Origin: a virus
Reading direction: 5' to 3' (one strand)
DNA length: 37,686 bases
IMG/VR virus record: IMGVR_UViG_3300005096_000018
Coordinates: 1-37,686 of that record
Below the pieces are notes generated by a model that made no database searches, was not told the DNA's origin, and worked only from the letters and a program-made list of their open reading frames with translations. The position numbers and the translations under genes are program-made. Shown piece by piece: positions 31,992 to 37,686 of this stretch. Positions within the stretch are counted from its first letter, which is position 1. Each line of letters opens with the position of its first letter.

Positions 31992-32630
31992 TTATCTGTT
32001 TGCTTTGAAAAATGCCTGAGCGAATTTTTCAGAACAAATGCTTCTGCGCTCCTGCCTTGTAAGCTTACCGTAAAATTCAGGATGAATTTCTTTTGTTAAT
32101 AAATTGTCGAATTTTTTTAGATGTTTACCATTAGCGCCGATTGTATGGATATAATCTTTTGAGTATTTTTTCACAGGATTTTTTTTAGGAACGTTAAAGA
32201 ACCCCCATAAACATGTTTTCTTCTGATAAAAATCACCATATTCATGCGGACTATAAATTAAAACGGGATGCCCAAGATATCTTCTCAAAAGCCCGAATGG
32301 ATTTTCAAGGCTCCAAAATTTTAAATTTGTTTTTTTCGCCAATGGCGTCGGCAGTTTATATTGACACTCCCAAATTATTCTTAAACAATGTTTTACTAGG
32401 AACATTCCTTTTTCCATATCTCTTGGATATTTTGAATTTGATTTTGCAAACGAAAACTCTGTGCATGGCGGATTAGCAATAATCCCATAAACATTTTCAG
32501 GCGGATGATAGTTTTCAACGCCTATGTCTTTTCCGATGAGGCGGACATCATATTCATCTGGATTATCTGCATATGGCTTTGAGTCGCTTCCAGTTCCTGA
32601 ACATAGATGTAAAATTATTTTCTTTTTCAT
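31992..32630 (-). CDS. Small C5 DNA cytosine methyltransferase-like protein
   Basis: 212 residues from MKKKIILHLC (SD AAGGA; frame opens 9 codons earlier). Motif I HLCSGTGSDS (8-17), motif IV ANPPCTEFSFAKS with catalytic C56, and motif VI-like SLENPFG (about 107-113) are in the order of m5C methyltransferases. GDFYQKKTCLWGFF resembles motif VIII. It lacks room for a full target-recognition domain. It probably protects phage DNA from restriction or methylates specific sites. A 200-nt structured leader lies upstream. Confidence 0.75.
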   Translation of the reverse strand: MKKKIILHLCSGTGSDSKPYADNPDEYDVRLIGKDIGVENYHPPENVYGIIANPPCTEFSFAKSNSKYPRDMEKGMFLVKHCLRIIWECQYKLPTPLAKKTNLKFWSLENPFGLLRRYLGHPVLIYSPHEYGDFYQKKTCLWGFFNVPKKNPVKKYSKDYIHTIGANGKHLKKFDNLLTKEIHPEFYGKLTRQERRSICSEKFAQAFFKANR

Positions 32631-32667
32631 GTTTATCCTTAAAAAAGCTTTTTGCAAAAAGTAAATA

Positions 32668-32834
32668 AGCCTAACAAATTATCTAGTACTATTTTTACGT
32701 TTCTTGCTGGGTAATCCCAGTCATCACCGCCCGGCGTTTCAACCTCTTAGATAGCGCATTTGTCAGGCTAAATATCCAACCCGCAAACTCAAGGAGTTTT
32801 GGCTGGTCTGGTGAGAGAGTCGCCTGCGGGTTGG
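32668..32834 (-). ncRNA. Structured leader RNA before the methyltransferase gene
   Basis: Two adjacent long stems are visible: 32668-32679 pairs with 32758-32769 (12 bp, one mismatch), enclosing a CTGGG/CCCAG hairpin (32707-32720); 32776-32785 pairs perfectly with 32825-32834 (CCAACCCGCA/TGCGGGTTGG), enclosing an AACTC-AAG-GAGTT hairpin (32786-32798). No convincing ORF is present, and GC content is higher than in the flanks. The coding strand cannot be decided by pairing alone; position suggests the leftward 5' leader. Confidence 0.5.
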
Positions 32835-32839
32835 GGTTG

Positions 32840-33019
32840 TTAGTCTAACTTTATTTTCTTAAATTCATCGTCTAATCCTGTGTAATGCCTAGTATTTCTA
32901 AAACTTTTAATGTCTATAATTGCTTCTTCTAAATCGTATTCTTTGTTTAAAATATCAACTAACTGATCTGTTAAATAACCCCAAGCATTTAATTCTTCTT
33001 TTGTAATTTTTTTATCCAT
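32840..33019 (-). CDS. 59-residue hypothetical protein
   Basis: Starts MDKKITKEEL with SD AAAGGA; an upstream ATG 18 nt away is less well placed. Acidic and helical (YLTDQLVDILNKEYDLEEAI). No recognised family. Confidence 0.55.
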   Translation of the reverse strand: MDKKITKEELNAWGYLTDQLVDILNKEYDLEEAIIDIKSFRNTRHYTGLDDEFKKIKLD

Positions 33020-33049
33020 CTTTAGTCCTTTATGCAATATCAGATTATG

Positions 33050-33134
33050 CTAGTCTTTACGTATTGCTATATAATATCCTATTAAAAATACTATTAAGAA
33101 AAGTATTGCGGGTTGAATTATAATTATTTTTCAT
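33050..33134 (-). pseudogene. Frameshifted small membrane-protein gene
   Basis: A hydrophobic frame (QPAILFLIVFLIGYYIAIRKD) ends at a TAG at 33050 but has no in-frame start. An ATG with nearby GGTG at 33134 is one base out of frame, across a run of five A. Removing one A gives a clean 27-residue membrane protein. This may be a frameshift mutation, a sequencing error or slippage. Confidence 0.4.
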
Positions 33135-33138
33135 AAAA

Positions 33139-33384
33139 TCACCTAATTGCGCCGGCTTTAATTTTAATCTGTTTTTCATAAAAAATGTCTTTAATTTTAA
33201 TCTGTTTTTCATAAACAATGTTTCCGTCCTTTTCAATCATCCAGTATCCGCATTTATTTTTAATTTTACAACCTTTTAGCGTACGCATTCCAAAACATTT
33301 ATAATGATAGTAATTAATCGCTGTTGTAGGTTGCCTTATTAAGGTTTGCTCACATATTGGACATCGTTTCATTTGTTTATTCAT
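33139..33384 (-). CDS. Zinc-ribbon-like protein with duplicated C-terminal segment
   Basis: 81 residues. CPICEQTL near the N-terminus and CKIKNKCG downstream suggest a zinc ribbon. The end contains two copies of FYEKQIKIK/VYEKQIKIK, encoded by a 33-bp tandem duplication (33156-33221). The duplication adds 11 residues without breaking the frame. Function unknown. Confidence 0.6.
   Translation of the reverse strand: MNKQMKRCPICEQTLIRQPTTAINYYHYKCFGMRTLKGCKIKNKCGYWMIEKDGNIVYEKQIKIKDIFYEKQIKIKAGAIR
33156..33221. repeat. 33-bp tandem duplication, one mismatch
   Basis: Copy 1 at 33156-33188 and copy 2 at 33189-33221 differ at one base (AAAAAATGT versus AAACAATGT). Near-identity suggests a recent event, inside the zinc-ribbon gene. 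Confidence 0.9.
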
Positions 33385-33421
33385 ATAAAAATACCCTATT
33401 AAAGATGTTATTATGAAAATA

Positions 33422-33814
33422 TTATAATTTTTTATAAATAATATTTGCTATTGCTGAGTTAGTCACATCTGCGTGATACGGGCGACATTTTTCTGTTAAC
33501 TTTTCATTCTCTCTTGTTTCTGCTATTAACCCACGTAACAAACATAAATATATTCTACAGTCCATAATCCGGCTTTCTATGCTTTCCGTTGATAACGTTT
33601 TTCCTCGTTGGACATAGCTACAAACAGCGTCGATATGTTTTTTTAAATAAACCCATAATATCATTTCAGGTGTTAAATTTAATTCTTCTGCAAGGCGTTT
33701 AAAATTATCAAGCCTGTCATTGTTTCCGGAATATTCCCTGCCTTTTTGAGTCGCGGTTTCAATTTCTTCTTCGTGCATTTTATTCATTAATGCTATTGAT
33801 TCTTTATGTGTCAT
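33422..33814 (-). CDS. DUF1599/Nmad1-like phage protein
   Basis: 130 residues. KGREYSGNNDRLDNFKRLAEELNLTPE and VYLKKHIDAVCSY, then ESRIMDCRIYLCLLRGLI match a common phage family (nucleotide modification-associated domain 1/DUF1599). The role is not firmly known; a link to modified nucleotides has been proposed from gene neighbourhoods. SD AAGGAG precedes the ATG. Confidence 0.65.
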   Translation of the reverse strand: MTHKESIALMNKMHEEEIETATQKGREYSGNNDRLDNFKRLAEELNLTPEMILWVYLKKHIDAVCSYVQRGKTLSTESIESRIMDCRIYLCLLRGLIAETRENEKLTEKCRPYHADVTNSAIANIIYKKL

Positions 33815-33824
33815 TTTTATCTCC

Positions 33825-34001
33825 TTATGACGTTATTTTTGCATAAATATCTTCCAGTTTATCTGCCTGTTTTTCCGACAAGTTTTCTTTCGTTTCTAAT
33901 TGCTCGGCGAGGGAGCTTATAAAATCAATTTCTCAATCCGTTAATTCTAACTCTTCATCCATGATACATTCAATTAAGTATTCAGCGTCTTGTTTGGTCA
34001 T
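33825..34001 (-). pseudogene. Small acidic protein gene interrupted by in-frame UGA
   Basis: 58 sense/stop codons from ATG 34001 to TAA 33825 read as MTKQDAEYLIECIMDEELELTD-stop-EIDFISSL...LEDIYAKITS. The TGA is codon 23 (33933-33935). Both halves read as one protein, and related small phage proteins commonly have Trp at this place (xxWEIxFI). Either a nonsense mutation (TGG to TGA) or readthrough. The start ATG overlaps the upstream stop. Confidence 0.6.
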
Positions 34002-34192
34002 ATCTTCCCCCAAATAAGAATTTTATTATCAATTGCGGTTTTAACGATATTATAAAGGTCTTCACTTGATAAATTGCCGTCTAGGCTTGATTTGTAAATT
34101 AACAATTCTATTGCCTGTTTTAAATCTACAGTTTCAGCGTAATCTTTTAATTGGATAAATCTATTTTTTGACGTCCATGTTAGCGTGTTCAT
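33998..34192 (-). CDS. 64-residue hypothetical protein
   Basis: Starts MNTLTWTSKN; AGGGA about 8 nt upstream favours this over the ATG at 34198. Helical middle (DLKQAIELLIYKSSLDG). Its TGA overlaps the start of the next gene. Function unknown. Confidence 0.55.
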   Translation of the reverse strand: MNTLTWTSKNRFIQLKDYAETVDLKQAIELLIYKSSLDGNLSSEDLYNIVKTAIDNKILIWGKI

Positions 34193-34194
34193 TT

Positions 34195-34386
34195 TCATTC
34201 CCTAAATTTCAACCCGCAATTTTCCGCAAAGCGTTTTGCTGTATTGCGACATTGTGTTTTGTTTTTATAAAGTTTTGATTCCATAATTGAAACGCCATTA
34301 ATACATACAACATTAAATATATATCCAAATTGATAAAGAGATATCGTATATCGCATTTTTACAAAATAATTTTTTTTATTTTTCAT
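34195..34386 (-). CDS. Small basic hypothetical protein
   Basis: About 63 residues from MKNKKNYFVKMR with SD AGAGGA. Aromatic N-terminal half and a basic helix (KTQCRNTAKRFAENCGL) at the C-terminus. It overlaps the RHH gene by 11 nt. No family recognised. Confidence 0.55.
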   Translation of the reverse strand: MKNKKNYFVKMRYTISLYQFGYIFNVVCINGVSIMESKLYKNKTQCRNTAKRFAENCGLKFRE

Positions 34387-34525
34387 TTGCATTCCTCTGC
34401 TTTTTCATAAACTGCGTAAGAATGTTAGTTAACACCCCCCGCATCGATTTTTTATTCTTAACGCACCATTCTTTAAATTGCAAATGTTGATTTTCGTTCA
34501 ATTCTAAAACTATTCTTTTAATCAT
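34376..34525 (-). CDS. Ribbon-helix-helix regulator, first gene of leftward block
   Basis: 49 residues from MIKRIVLELN; AAGGAGG lies 7-8 nt upstream, so the longer frame from 34606 is rejected. One strand (RIVLEL) followed by helices (QHLQFKEWCVKNKK; SMRGVLTNILTQFMKK) matches RHH repressors of the Arc/CopG type. It lies directly behind a promoter with an inverted repeat, as expected of an autoregulated repressor. It may set the timing of the leftward early block. Confidence 0.65.
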   Translation of the reverse strand: MIKRIVLELNENQHLQFKEWCVKNKKSMRGVLTNILTQFMKKQRNANEK

Positions 34526-34553
34526 TTCCATCCCTCCTTCATTTGATGAAACA

Positions 34554-34582
34554 ATTATACTAAACAAACAAATGTTTGTAAA
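34554..34582 (-). promoter_or_regulatory. Leftward early promoter with operator
   Basis: TTTACA (34577-34582), 17-nt spacer, TATAAT (34554-34559). The perfect inverted repeat ACAAAC-ATTT-GTTTGT (34564-34579) fills the spacer and touches the -35 box, a position where a bound RHH dimer pair would block polymerase. Confidence 0.85.
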
Positions 34583-34593
34583 GTGTTTTTTAA

Positions 34594-34623
34594 ATAAAAA
34601 AACCATTATATTGAAGATAATGG
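34594..34623 (-). terminator. Intrinsic terminator at the end of the late block
   Basis: On the minus strand CCATTAT (34617-34623) pairs with ATAATGG (34603-34609) and a run of seven T follows. It ends the late transcript just before the leftward early promoter. Confidence 0.85.
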
Positions 34624-34647
34624 CAGGTTCTCGACGGTGTGATTTTA

Positions 34648-35127
34648 TTATGTAGATATAAATGGATAAAAAACAAACGCAATATTATTAAGCAAGCAAA
34701 CCATGACCTCCTCTGCGCTTGCGTAAACCGGATTCTTAAAGGCAAACAAAACCGTAATTGAGCCAATTAAAGCCTGAGCAGGCAATAATAACCACGCGTT
34801 ACCGCTCAAAACCAGACAAAATATAATGCCGCCCAGGCAAGATGTCGCTGTTATTCCTAAACGTTTAATCCAACCTTTTCCGTCGTTATCAGAATATCCT
34901 TGAATGAATTGTAATATTAAAAGTGGATAAAACAACAAAAACCACCAGCTAAAATTTCCCATTAAAGCCGATGAAGTCAAGACGGTTGCCGCAAGAATAA
35001 ACGAACTGCCAAAGCGCCGAATCCCTTTGCTTGTTTTGGAACGCCCGGCAAGTCCGTAAAGAAACGCGGCAACCATCAGACCAACTAATGAGCCGGTGAT
35101 AATATATAAAATAGAAAATTCCGTCAT
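34648..35127 (-). CDS. Multi-pass membrane protein, last gene of late block
   Basis: 159 residues with about four or five membrane helices (YIITGSLVGLMVAAFLYGLAG; FILAATVLTSSALMG; WWFLLFYPLLILQFIQG; CLGGIIFCLVLSG). Could be a holin-type protein, as it lies with other small membrane proteins, but it is longer and more polytopic than most holins. Its ATG overlaps the stop of the preceding gene. Confidence 0.6.
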   Translation of the reverse strand: MTEFSILYIITGSLVGLMVAAFLYGLAGRSKTSKGIRRFGSSFILAATVLTSSALMGNFSWWFLLFYPLLILQFIQGYSDNDGKGWIKRLGITATSCLGGIIFCLVLSGNAWLLLPAQALIGSITVLFAFKNPVYASAEEVMVCLLNNIAFVFYPFIST

Positions 35128-35357
35128 TAGTTATTATATTTAAAGAAGTCATCACTGAGCTTCTTTAATTCCTTATCCCTTAATTTCAATTCTTTGACCC
35201 TTAGAGCCATTTTTTCGCCTATCTCTATACCTTTTCTCATTCTCCGGCGTTCTGCCCCTGAAATCACCTGTGAAAGCAGTTTAAAGCCCTCTGAGATTGC
35301 GCTTGATATGGCAGTAACCATTGCGCCTGCTGTGATAATATCTTTATTCTTCGCCAT
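35127..35357 (-). CDS. Small helical late protein
   Basis: 76 residues. An Ala/Ser-rich, weakly hydrophobic N-terminal half (TAGAMVTAISSAISEG) and a strongly charged helix (ALRVKELKLRDKELKKL) follow. It may be membrane-associated. Overlaps its neighbours at both ends, so coupled translation is likely. Function unknown. Confidence 0.6.
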   Translation of the reverse strand: MAKNKDIITAGAMVTAISSAISEGFKLLSQVISGAERRRMRKGIEIGEKMALRVKELKLRDKELKKLSDDFFKYNN

Positions 35358-35544
35358 CCGGAATGCTCAATAGTTCCCTGACTTTATTAATTAAAGGCAG
35401 TGCTATTGCGTCATCAAGTTTGGTTTTAGAGCCGGCGATACTATCTTCTAATTTGTCAAGCAAGGCGTCTGCTACTTTCTTAAAATCTTCCTTACTTAAA
35501 AGGCTTAACAATGTTACTATTACTTGTCCGATAATGTTGTTCAT
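35344..35544 (-). CDS. 66-residue late protein
   Basis: SD AAGGAGG before MNNIIGQVIV. Amphipathic, acidic, helical (LLSKEDFKKVADALLDKLED). Possibly a lysis-associated or phage structural helper; no family recognised. Confidence 0.55.
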   Translation of the reverse strand: MNNIIGQVIVTLLSLLSKEDFKKVADALLDKLEDSIAGSKTKLDDAIALPLINKVRELLSIPDGEE

Positions 35545-35723
35545 TCTTCATCCTCCTTTTTGTTTAAATCCATGTAATAATTCATCTTAACCAATTCCAG
35601 AACCCCAAAAATGTCGGTATAATTTAAGTCATATTCATTAATAAAATATTCGATTTTAGATTCTATTTCATCATACAGTCGTGTTGTTGTTTCTAAAGAG
35701 TTAACAGGCACGTTTATGTCCAT
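35541..35723 (-). CDS. 60-residue phage protein
   Basis: SD AAGGAG before MDINVPVNSL. The sequence around NYTDIFGVLELVKMNYY resembles small phage proteins often found in late regions. The stop overlaps the following start. Function unknown. Confidence 0.6.
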   Translation of the reverse strand: MDINVPVNSLETTTRLYDEIESKIEYFINEYDLNYTDIFGVLELVKMNYYMDLNKKEDEE

Positions 35724-35726
35724 ATT

Positions 35727-35903
35727 CTACTCCTTGACTTTTAAATGCAGGACAATCTCATCAAACAGCTTTAAAGCCCTCTCCATGGCACTTATTTTTG
35801 CGTTATCCGCTATAAGCCCGCCGCGGTCTTTTGAAGCTAACCAGATACATTCTATATTTTTCATCTCATGCAACAAGTCTTTTACAGGCATTTTCTTTTT
35901 CAT
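35727..35903 (-). CDS. 58-residue late protein
   Basis: SD GGAGA before MKKKMPVKDL. It has one helix-rich core and a C-terminal helix (SAMERALKLFDEIVLHLKVKE). It lies just after the Acb2-like gene. No family recognised. Confidence 0.55.
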   Translation of the reverse strand: MKKKMPVKDLLHEMKNIECIWLASKDRGGLIADNAKISAMERALKLFDEIVLHLKVKE

Positions 35904-35940
35904 CTCGAAATCTCCAAAAAAACAGGTGGCAACCTGATTA

Positions 35941-36273
35941 TTATTCTACCTCTTTATGCTTAACATTTGTACCTTCAACGCCTTGCTTTACTCTTTGTTT
36001 AGTCCTTTCTTCTAACCACATCATCGCTTCTGCAATTTTTGTTATTGCTATAGCGTTTGTTCTACAGCGAAAAGGCCCCTTCTGAAATCCTTCTAACCGG
36101 GTTTTAAGTAATTCAAGAACATTTTCGATTGATGTTCCGTTGATCCCATGCTCTTTAATAGGCCCACATTGAAATTTAATATGGATATATCCAGCCGCGT
36201 CTGAAACTGACGGCGAGCTTCCATCCATTGCCACTTGCGCTTTTTCATTCAAATTTCTTAATTCATCATTCAT
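35941..36273 (-). CDS. acb2: Acb2-like cyclic-oligonucleotide sponge (anti-CBASS)
   Basis: 110 residues from MNDELRNLNE (SD AAAGGAAA; the frame opens 10 codons earlier). FQCGPIKEHGINGTSIENVL, FRCRTNAIAITKIAEAMMWLEERTKQR and QGVEGT are the ordered motifs of the Acb2/Tad1-type domain. Acb2 binds cyclic di- and trinucleotides made by CBASS and related signals of Thoeris, which blocks defence. The length fits. Its placement in the late block is notable because anti-defence genes are usually early. Confidence 0.8.
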   Translation of the reverse strand: MNDELRNLNEKAQVAMDGSSPSVSDAAGYIHIKFQCGPIKEHGINGTSIENVLELLKTRLEGFQKGPFRCRTNAIAITKIAEAMMWLEERTKQRVKQGVEGTNVKHKEVE

Positions 36274-36308
36274 AATTATTTCCTTTTGTCTGTAGGTTGC
36301 CACCTGAA

Positions 36309-36620
36309 TTATTTCGAAATCTCCCCTAATTTTAAAAGTATCTGCGTAAACTTCTTGTCCTGATTCTTATACATTTCCATCTGATCTTTACGAGCATCCT
36401 GCATTTCTGCTCTTAATTCGCTGAAACTTCTTTCCATGGCAAGCCTTATTTTATCATCTCCATCTTGGCTTTCTTTTCTGATTGCTATATGTTCTTTGAC
36501 TGCGTTCTTTTCGTTCTTGTTTGTTGTTCCGGCTATTGCCGTAATAACTCCTATCGTTATTGTTGCTATGATTCCGGCTAACCATAACAGCCATTTGTTG
36601 TCGTTTTTAGTTGGTGTCAT
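36309..36620 (-). CDS. Single-pass membrane protein with coiled coil
   Basis: 103 residues: short N-terminus, one membrane helix (WLLWLAGIIATITIGVITAIAG), then a long charged helix to the end. This layout is seen in i-spanin-like and holin-like lysis proteins. With the lipoprotein encoded 160 nt upstream it could form a spanin pair. Only topology supports this. Confidence 0.55.
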   Translation of the reverse strand: MTPTKNDNKWLLWLAGIIATITIGVITAIAGTTNKNEKNAVKEHIAIRKESQDGDDKIRLAMERSFSELRAEMQDARKDQMEMYKNQDKKFTQILLKLGEISK

Positions 36621-36783
36621 TATTATCGTTCGCCCTATACATTTTTATTATACAGCGCCCACATTTAATCTCTAAATTATCACCTAATTCTTGAATAAAT
36701 GGATAGAGTTCATCTGATAATTTCCCTATCTGATGAATTAAAGATTCTGCTTTTCTTCTGTATTGTTCTGGAATTGGCTTCAT
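36607..36783 (-). CDS. 58-residue hypothetical protein with CxxC
   Basis: Starts MKPIPEQYRR; its ATG overlaps the stop of the lipoprotein gene (ATGA), and its end overlaps the next gene by 14 nt. IKCGRCIIKMY holds a CxxC pair. Function unknown. Confidence 0.6.
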   Translation of the reverse strand: MKPIPEQYRRKAESLIHQIGKLSDELYPFIQELGDNLEIKCGRCIIKMYRANDNNDTN

Positions 36784-37013
36784 CGTCTAGCCCCAACAAC
36801 CCCAAGCCCCAAAGCAGTCCCAATCTTGCTTAACAAAGACTCAGACTTACTGCTATAAGAATATTTTTTCCCGTCTTTCTCCATGCTCATCTCAACCGGC
36901 CTTGACGCAGAGAATTTAACTCCTGTCGCTGTTTCTTTAATAGAAGCGTTCCCGTTGAGGCTTGCGCAGGAAATAATAAACGGCAATAAAGCAATTAATA
37001 TTTTATTTTTCAT
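36780..37013 (-). CDS. Small lipoprotein, o-spanin-like
   Basis: 77 residues. MKNKILIALLPFIISCASL contains a lipobox (IISC), so Cys16 is expected to be lipidated after cleavage. The mature protein is short, Ser/Lys-rich and has no known domain. Small late phage lipoproteins of this kind often act as outer-membrane spanins. This also points to a diderm host. Confidence 0.65.
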   Translation of the reverse strand: MKNKILIALLPFIISCASLNGNASIKETATGVKFSASRPVEMSMEKDGKKYSYSSKSESLLSKIGTALGLGVVGARR

Positions 37014-37182
37014 TTTTTACCCTTGTAGATTTAATATCGAAAATACATTTATATTTTTTATTCACGCCACGGAACAATCGATTGATATTTAAACAATCCG
37101 GAACAGTAAAAATTTGATTGCCATGCGTGTCTGTAATGACATATCGCTCAATGTATTTATTCCAATGTAGGATTATTTTCAT
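37003..37182 (-). CDS. 59-residue hypothetical protein
   Basis: Frame MKIILHWNKY...STRVKNEK between the LamG gene and the lipoprotein gene, overlapping the latter by 11 nt. Basic, beta-type, two Cys. No SD is obvious. Real-gene status rests on the fit into an otherwise empty gap. Confidence 0.55.
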   Translation of the reverse strand: MKIILHWNKYIERYVITDTHGNQIFTVPDCLNINRLFRGVNKKYKCIFDIKSTRVKNEK

Positions 37183-37191
37183 TTGCGTATT

Positions 37192-37686
37192 TTAAGGATA
37201 TGATAAAACTTCTTCAGCCTTTGCTGTTAACCCCGTATTGTTTGCCCCGTCATCTCCTGTACCGTCGTTTCCGTTTCCGCTTCTATCTTTAAAAGTATCT
37301 GTATCGCCGCTTGTCCCGTCGGGCTGGTCATCTAATGGCCAATAACCCTTTAGATTAGCTGGCTGTATTTGTAGAGGCATTCCTTTTATTTTTGATGATG
37401 CTAATAATTTAATTTCATCACTTGTAAGTTTAATGTTCCAATATGCAAAATCAGTTACTGCGCAGTGCGCGCCAGGTAGTATTTGTAAATTATTAGCATT
37501 ATCTAAATCAATAGCGCCACTAAATCCAGTTATAGCTGCTTGTTGTACGCCATCAACATAAATCCGCACTTCAGCCAAATCTGTAGTTCCATCGCCAGCT
37601 ATCCCTGAAATATTATGCCATTCTCCAACAGTTAATGCCGTCCCTCCTTTTGCCTCTACCAGCGTACCTCCATTTACATAAATTCT
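37192..37686 (-). CDS. LamG/concanavalin-fold exported protein, C-terminal part (continues at 1)
   Basis: C-terminal 135 codons of the protein that starts at 331; the last 91 nt of this interval repeat bases 1-91. AEVRIYVDGVQQAAITG, LQILPGAHCAVTDFAYWNIKLT and KGYWPLDDQ are classic LamG strands. The final part is Gly/Asp/Asn-rich (KDRSGNGNDGTGDDG), often a calcium-binding or end-of-domain segment. Joined length is 244 residues. Confidence 0.85.
   Translation of the reverse strand, partial: RIYVNGGTLVEAKGGTALTVGEWHNISGIAGDGTTDLAEVRIYVDGVQQAAITGFSGAIDLDNANNLQILPGAHCAVTDFAYWNIKLTSDEIKLLASSKIKGMPLQIQPANLKGYWPLDDQPDGTSGDTDTFKDRSGNGNDGTGDDGANNTGLTAKAEEVLSYP
37596..37686. repeat. Terminal direct repeat (copy 2), circularisation overlap
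   Basis: Identical to bases 1-91; see the first entry. Bases 37595 and 1 are adjacent in the circular genome. Confidence 0.95.

Noticed and set aside
32801-32824. Hammerhead-like core in CTGGTGAGAGAGTC
   Set aside because: It lacks the CUGAUGA and GAAA core sequences needed for a hammerhead ribozyme.
33825-34001. Genome-wide recoding of UGA
   Set aside because: TGA serves as the normal stop of many genes here (328-798, terS, sulfotransferase neighbour, SSB-like gene), and long genes contain Trp as TGG without internal TGA.
1-37686. Prophage or diversity-generating retroelement
   Set aside because: No integrase, attachment site, reverse transcriptase or template/variable repeat was found, and the genome closes into a circle.

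Overview
This window is a complete genome of a tailed double-stranded DNA phage, most likely a podovirus (short tail), in circular form. Bases 1-91 and 37596-37686 are identical, and one gene for a LamG-fold protein reads in frame across the junction (331 + 404 nt = 245 codons). The unique length is therefore about 37,595 bp. The sequence is AT-rich and uses strong Shine-Dalgarno sites of the AAGGAG/GGAGG kind. A candidate outer-membrane lipoprotein and several Sec signal peptides suggest a Gram-negative (diderm) bacterial host. The sequence does not name the host. I see no integrase, tRNA, DNA polymerase or replicative helicase, so replication probably depends on the host replisome.

There are three transcription blocks. 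(1) The late block runs leftward from about 23,375: terminase small subunit, terminase large subunit, a small sulfotransferase, portal, a GH108 endolysin, scaffold, an SU10-like major capsid gene split by a group I intron with a LAGLIDADG homing endonuclease, a four-module glycosyltransferase/methyltransferase, head-tail adaptor, tail nozzle-like protein, a Gly-rich fibre, internal virion-like proteins, and three exported distal proteins including a long fibre and the LamG protein. It continues through the circle junction into small membrane proteins, a lipoprotein and an Acb2-like anti-CBASS sponge, and stops at a strong terminator near 34,603. (2) The rightward early block (23,628-27,936) starts at a consensus promoter with a built-in inverted repeat. 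It carries YopX, an ERF annealing protein, a lambda-type exonuclease, an SSB-like protein, a NinB-like protein, a Lar-like zinc ribbon and a RusA-like resolvase. (3) The leftward early/middle block (34,582-27,958) starts with an RHH regulator at its own promoter/operator. It includes a DUF1599/Nmad1-like protein, a small C5 DNA methyltransferase, a SpeD-like + DUF3326 gene pair behind a structured leader RNA, a RadC/JAB protein and an Arc-like protein. Blocks 2 and 3 converge on a bidirectional terminator at 27,919-27,945.

The most notable items are: the intron in the capsid gene, where the homing endonuclease ORF and the ribozyme core share the same bases; a single type I-C-like CRISPR repeat between the terminase genes, which may be an RNA anti-CRISPR; the SpeD-DUF3326 pair with a pseudoknotted 5' leader; the Acb2-like sponge; and a set of glycan-modifying enzymes (two glycosyltransferase folds, a methyltransferase and a sulfotransferase) inside the virion gene cluster. 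All domain calls were made by eye from motifs; no database search was run.
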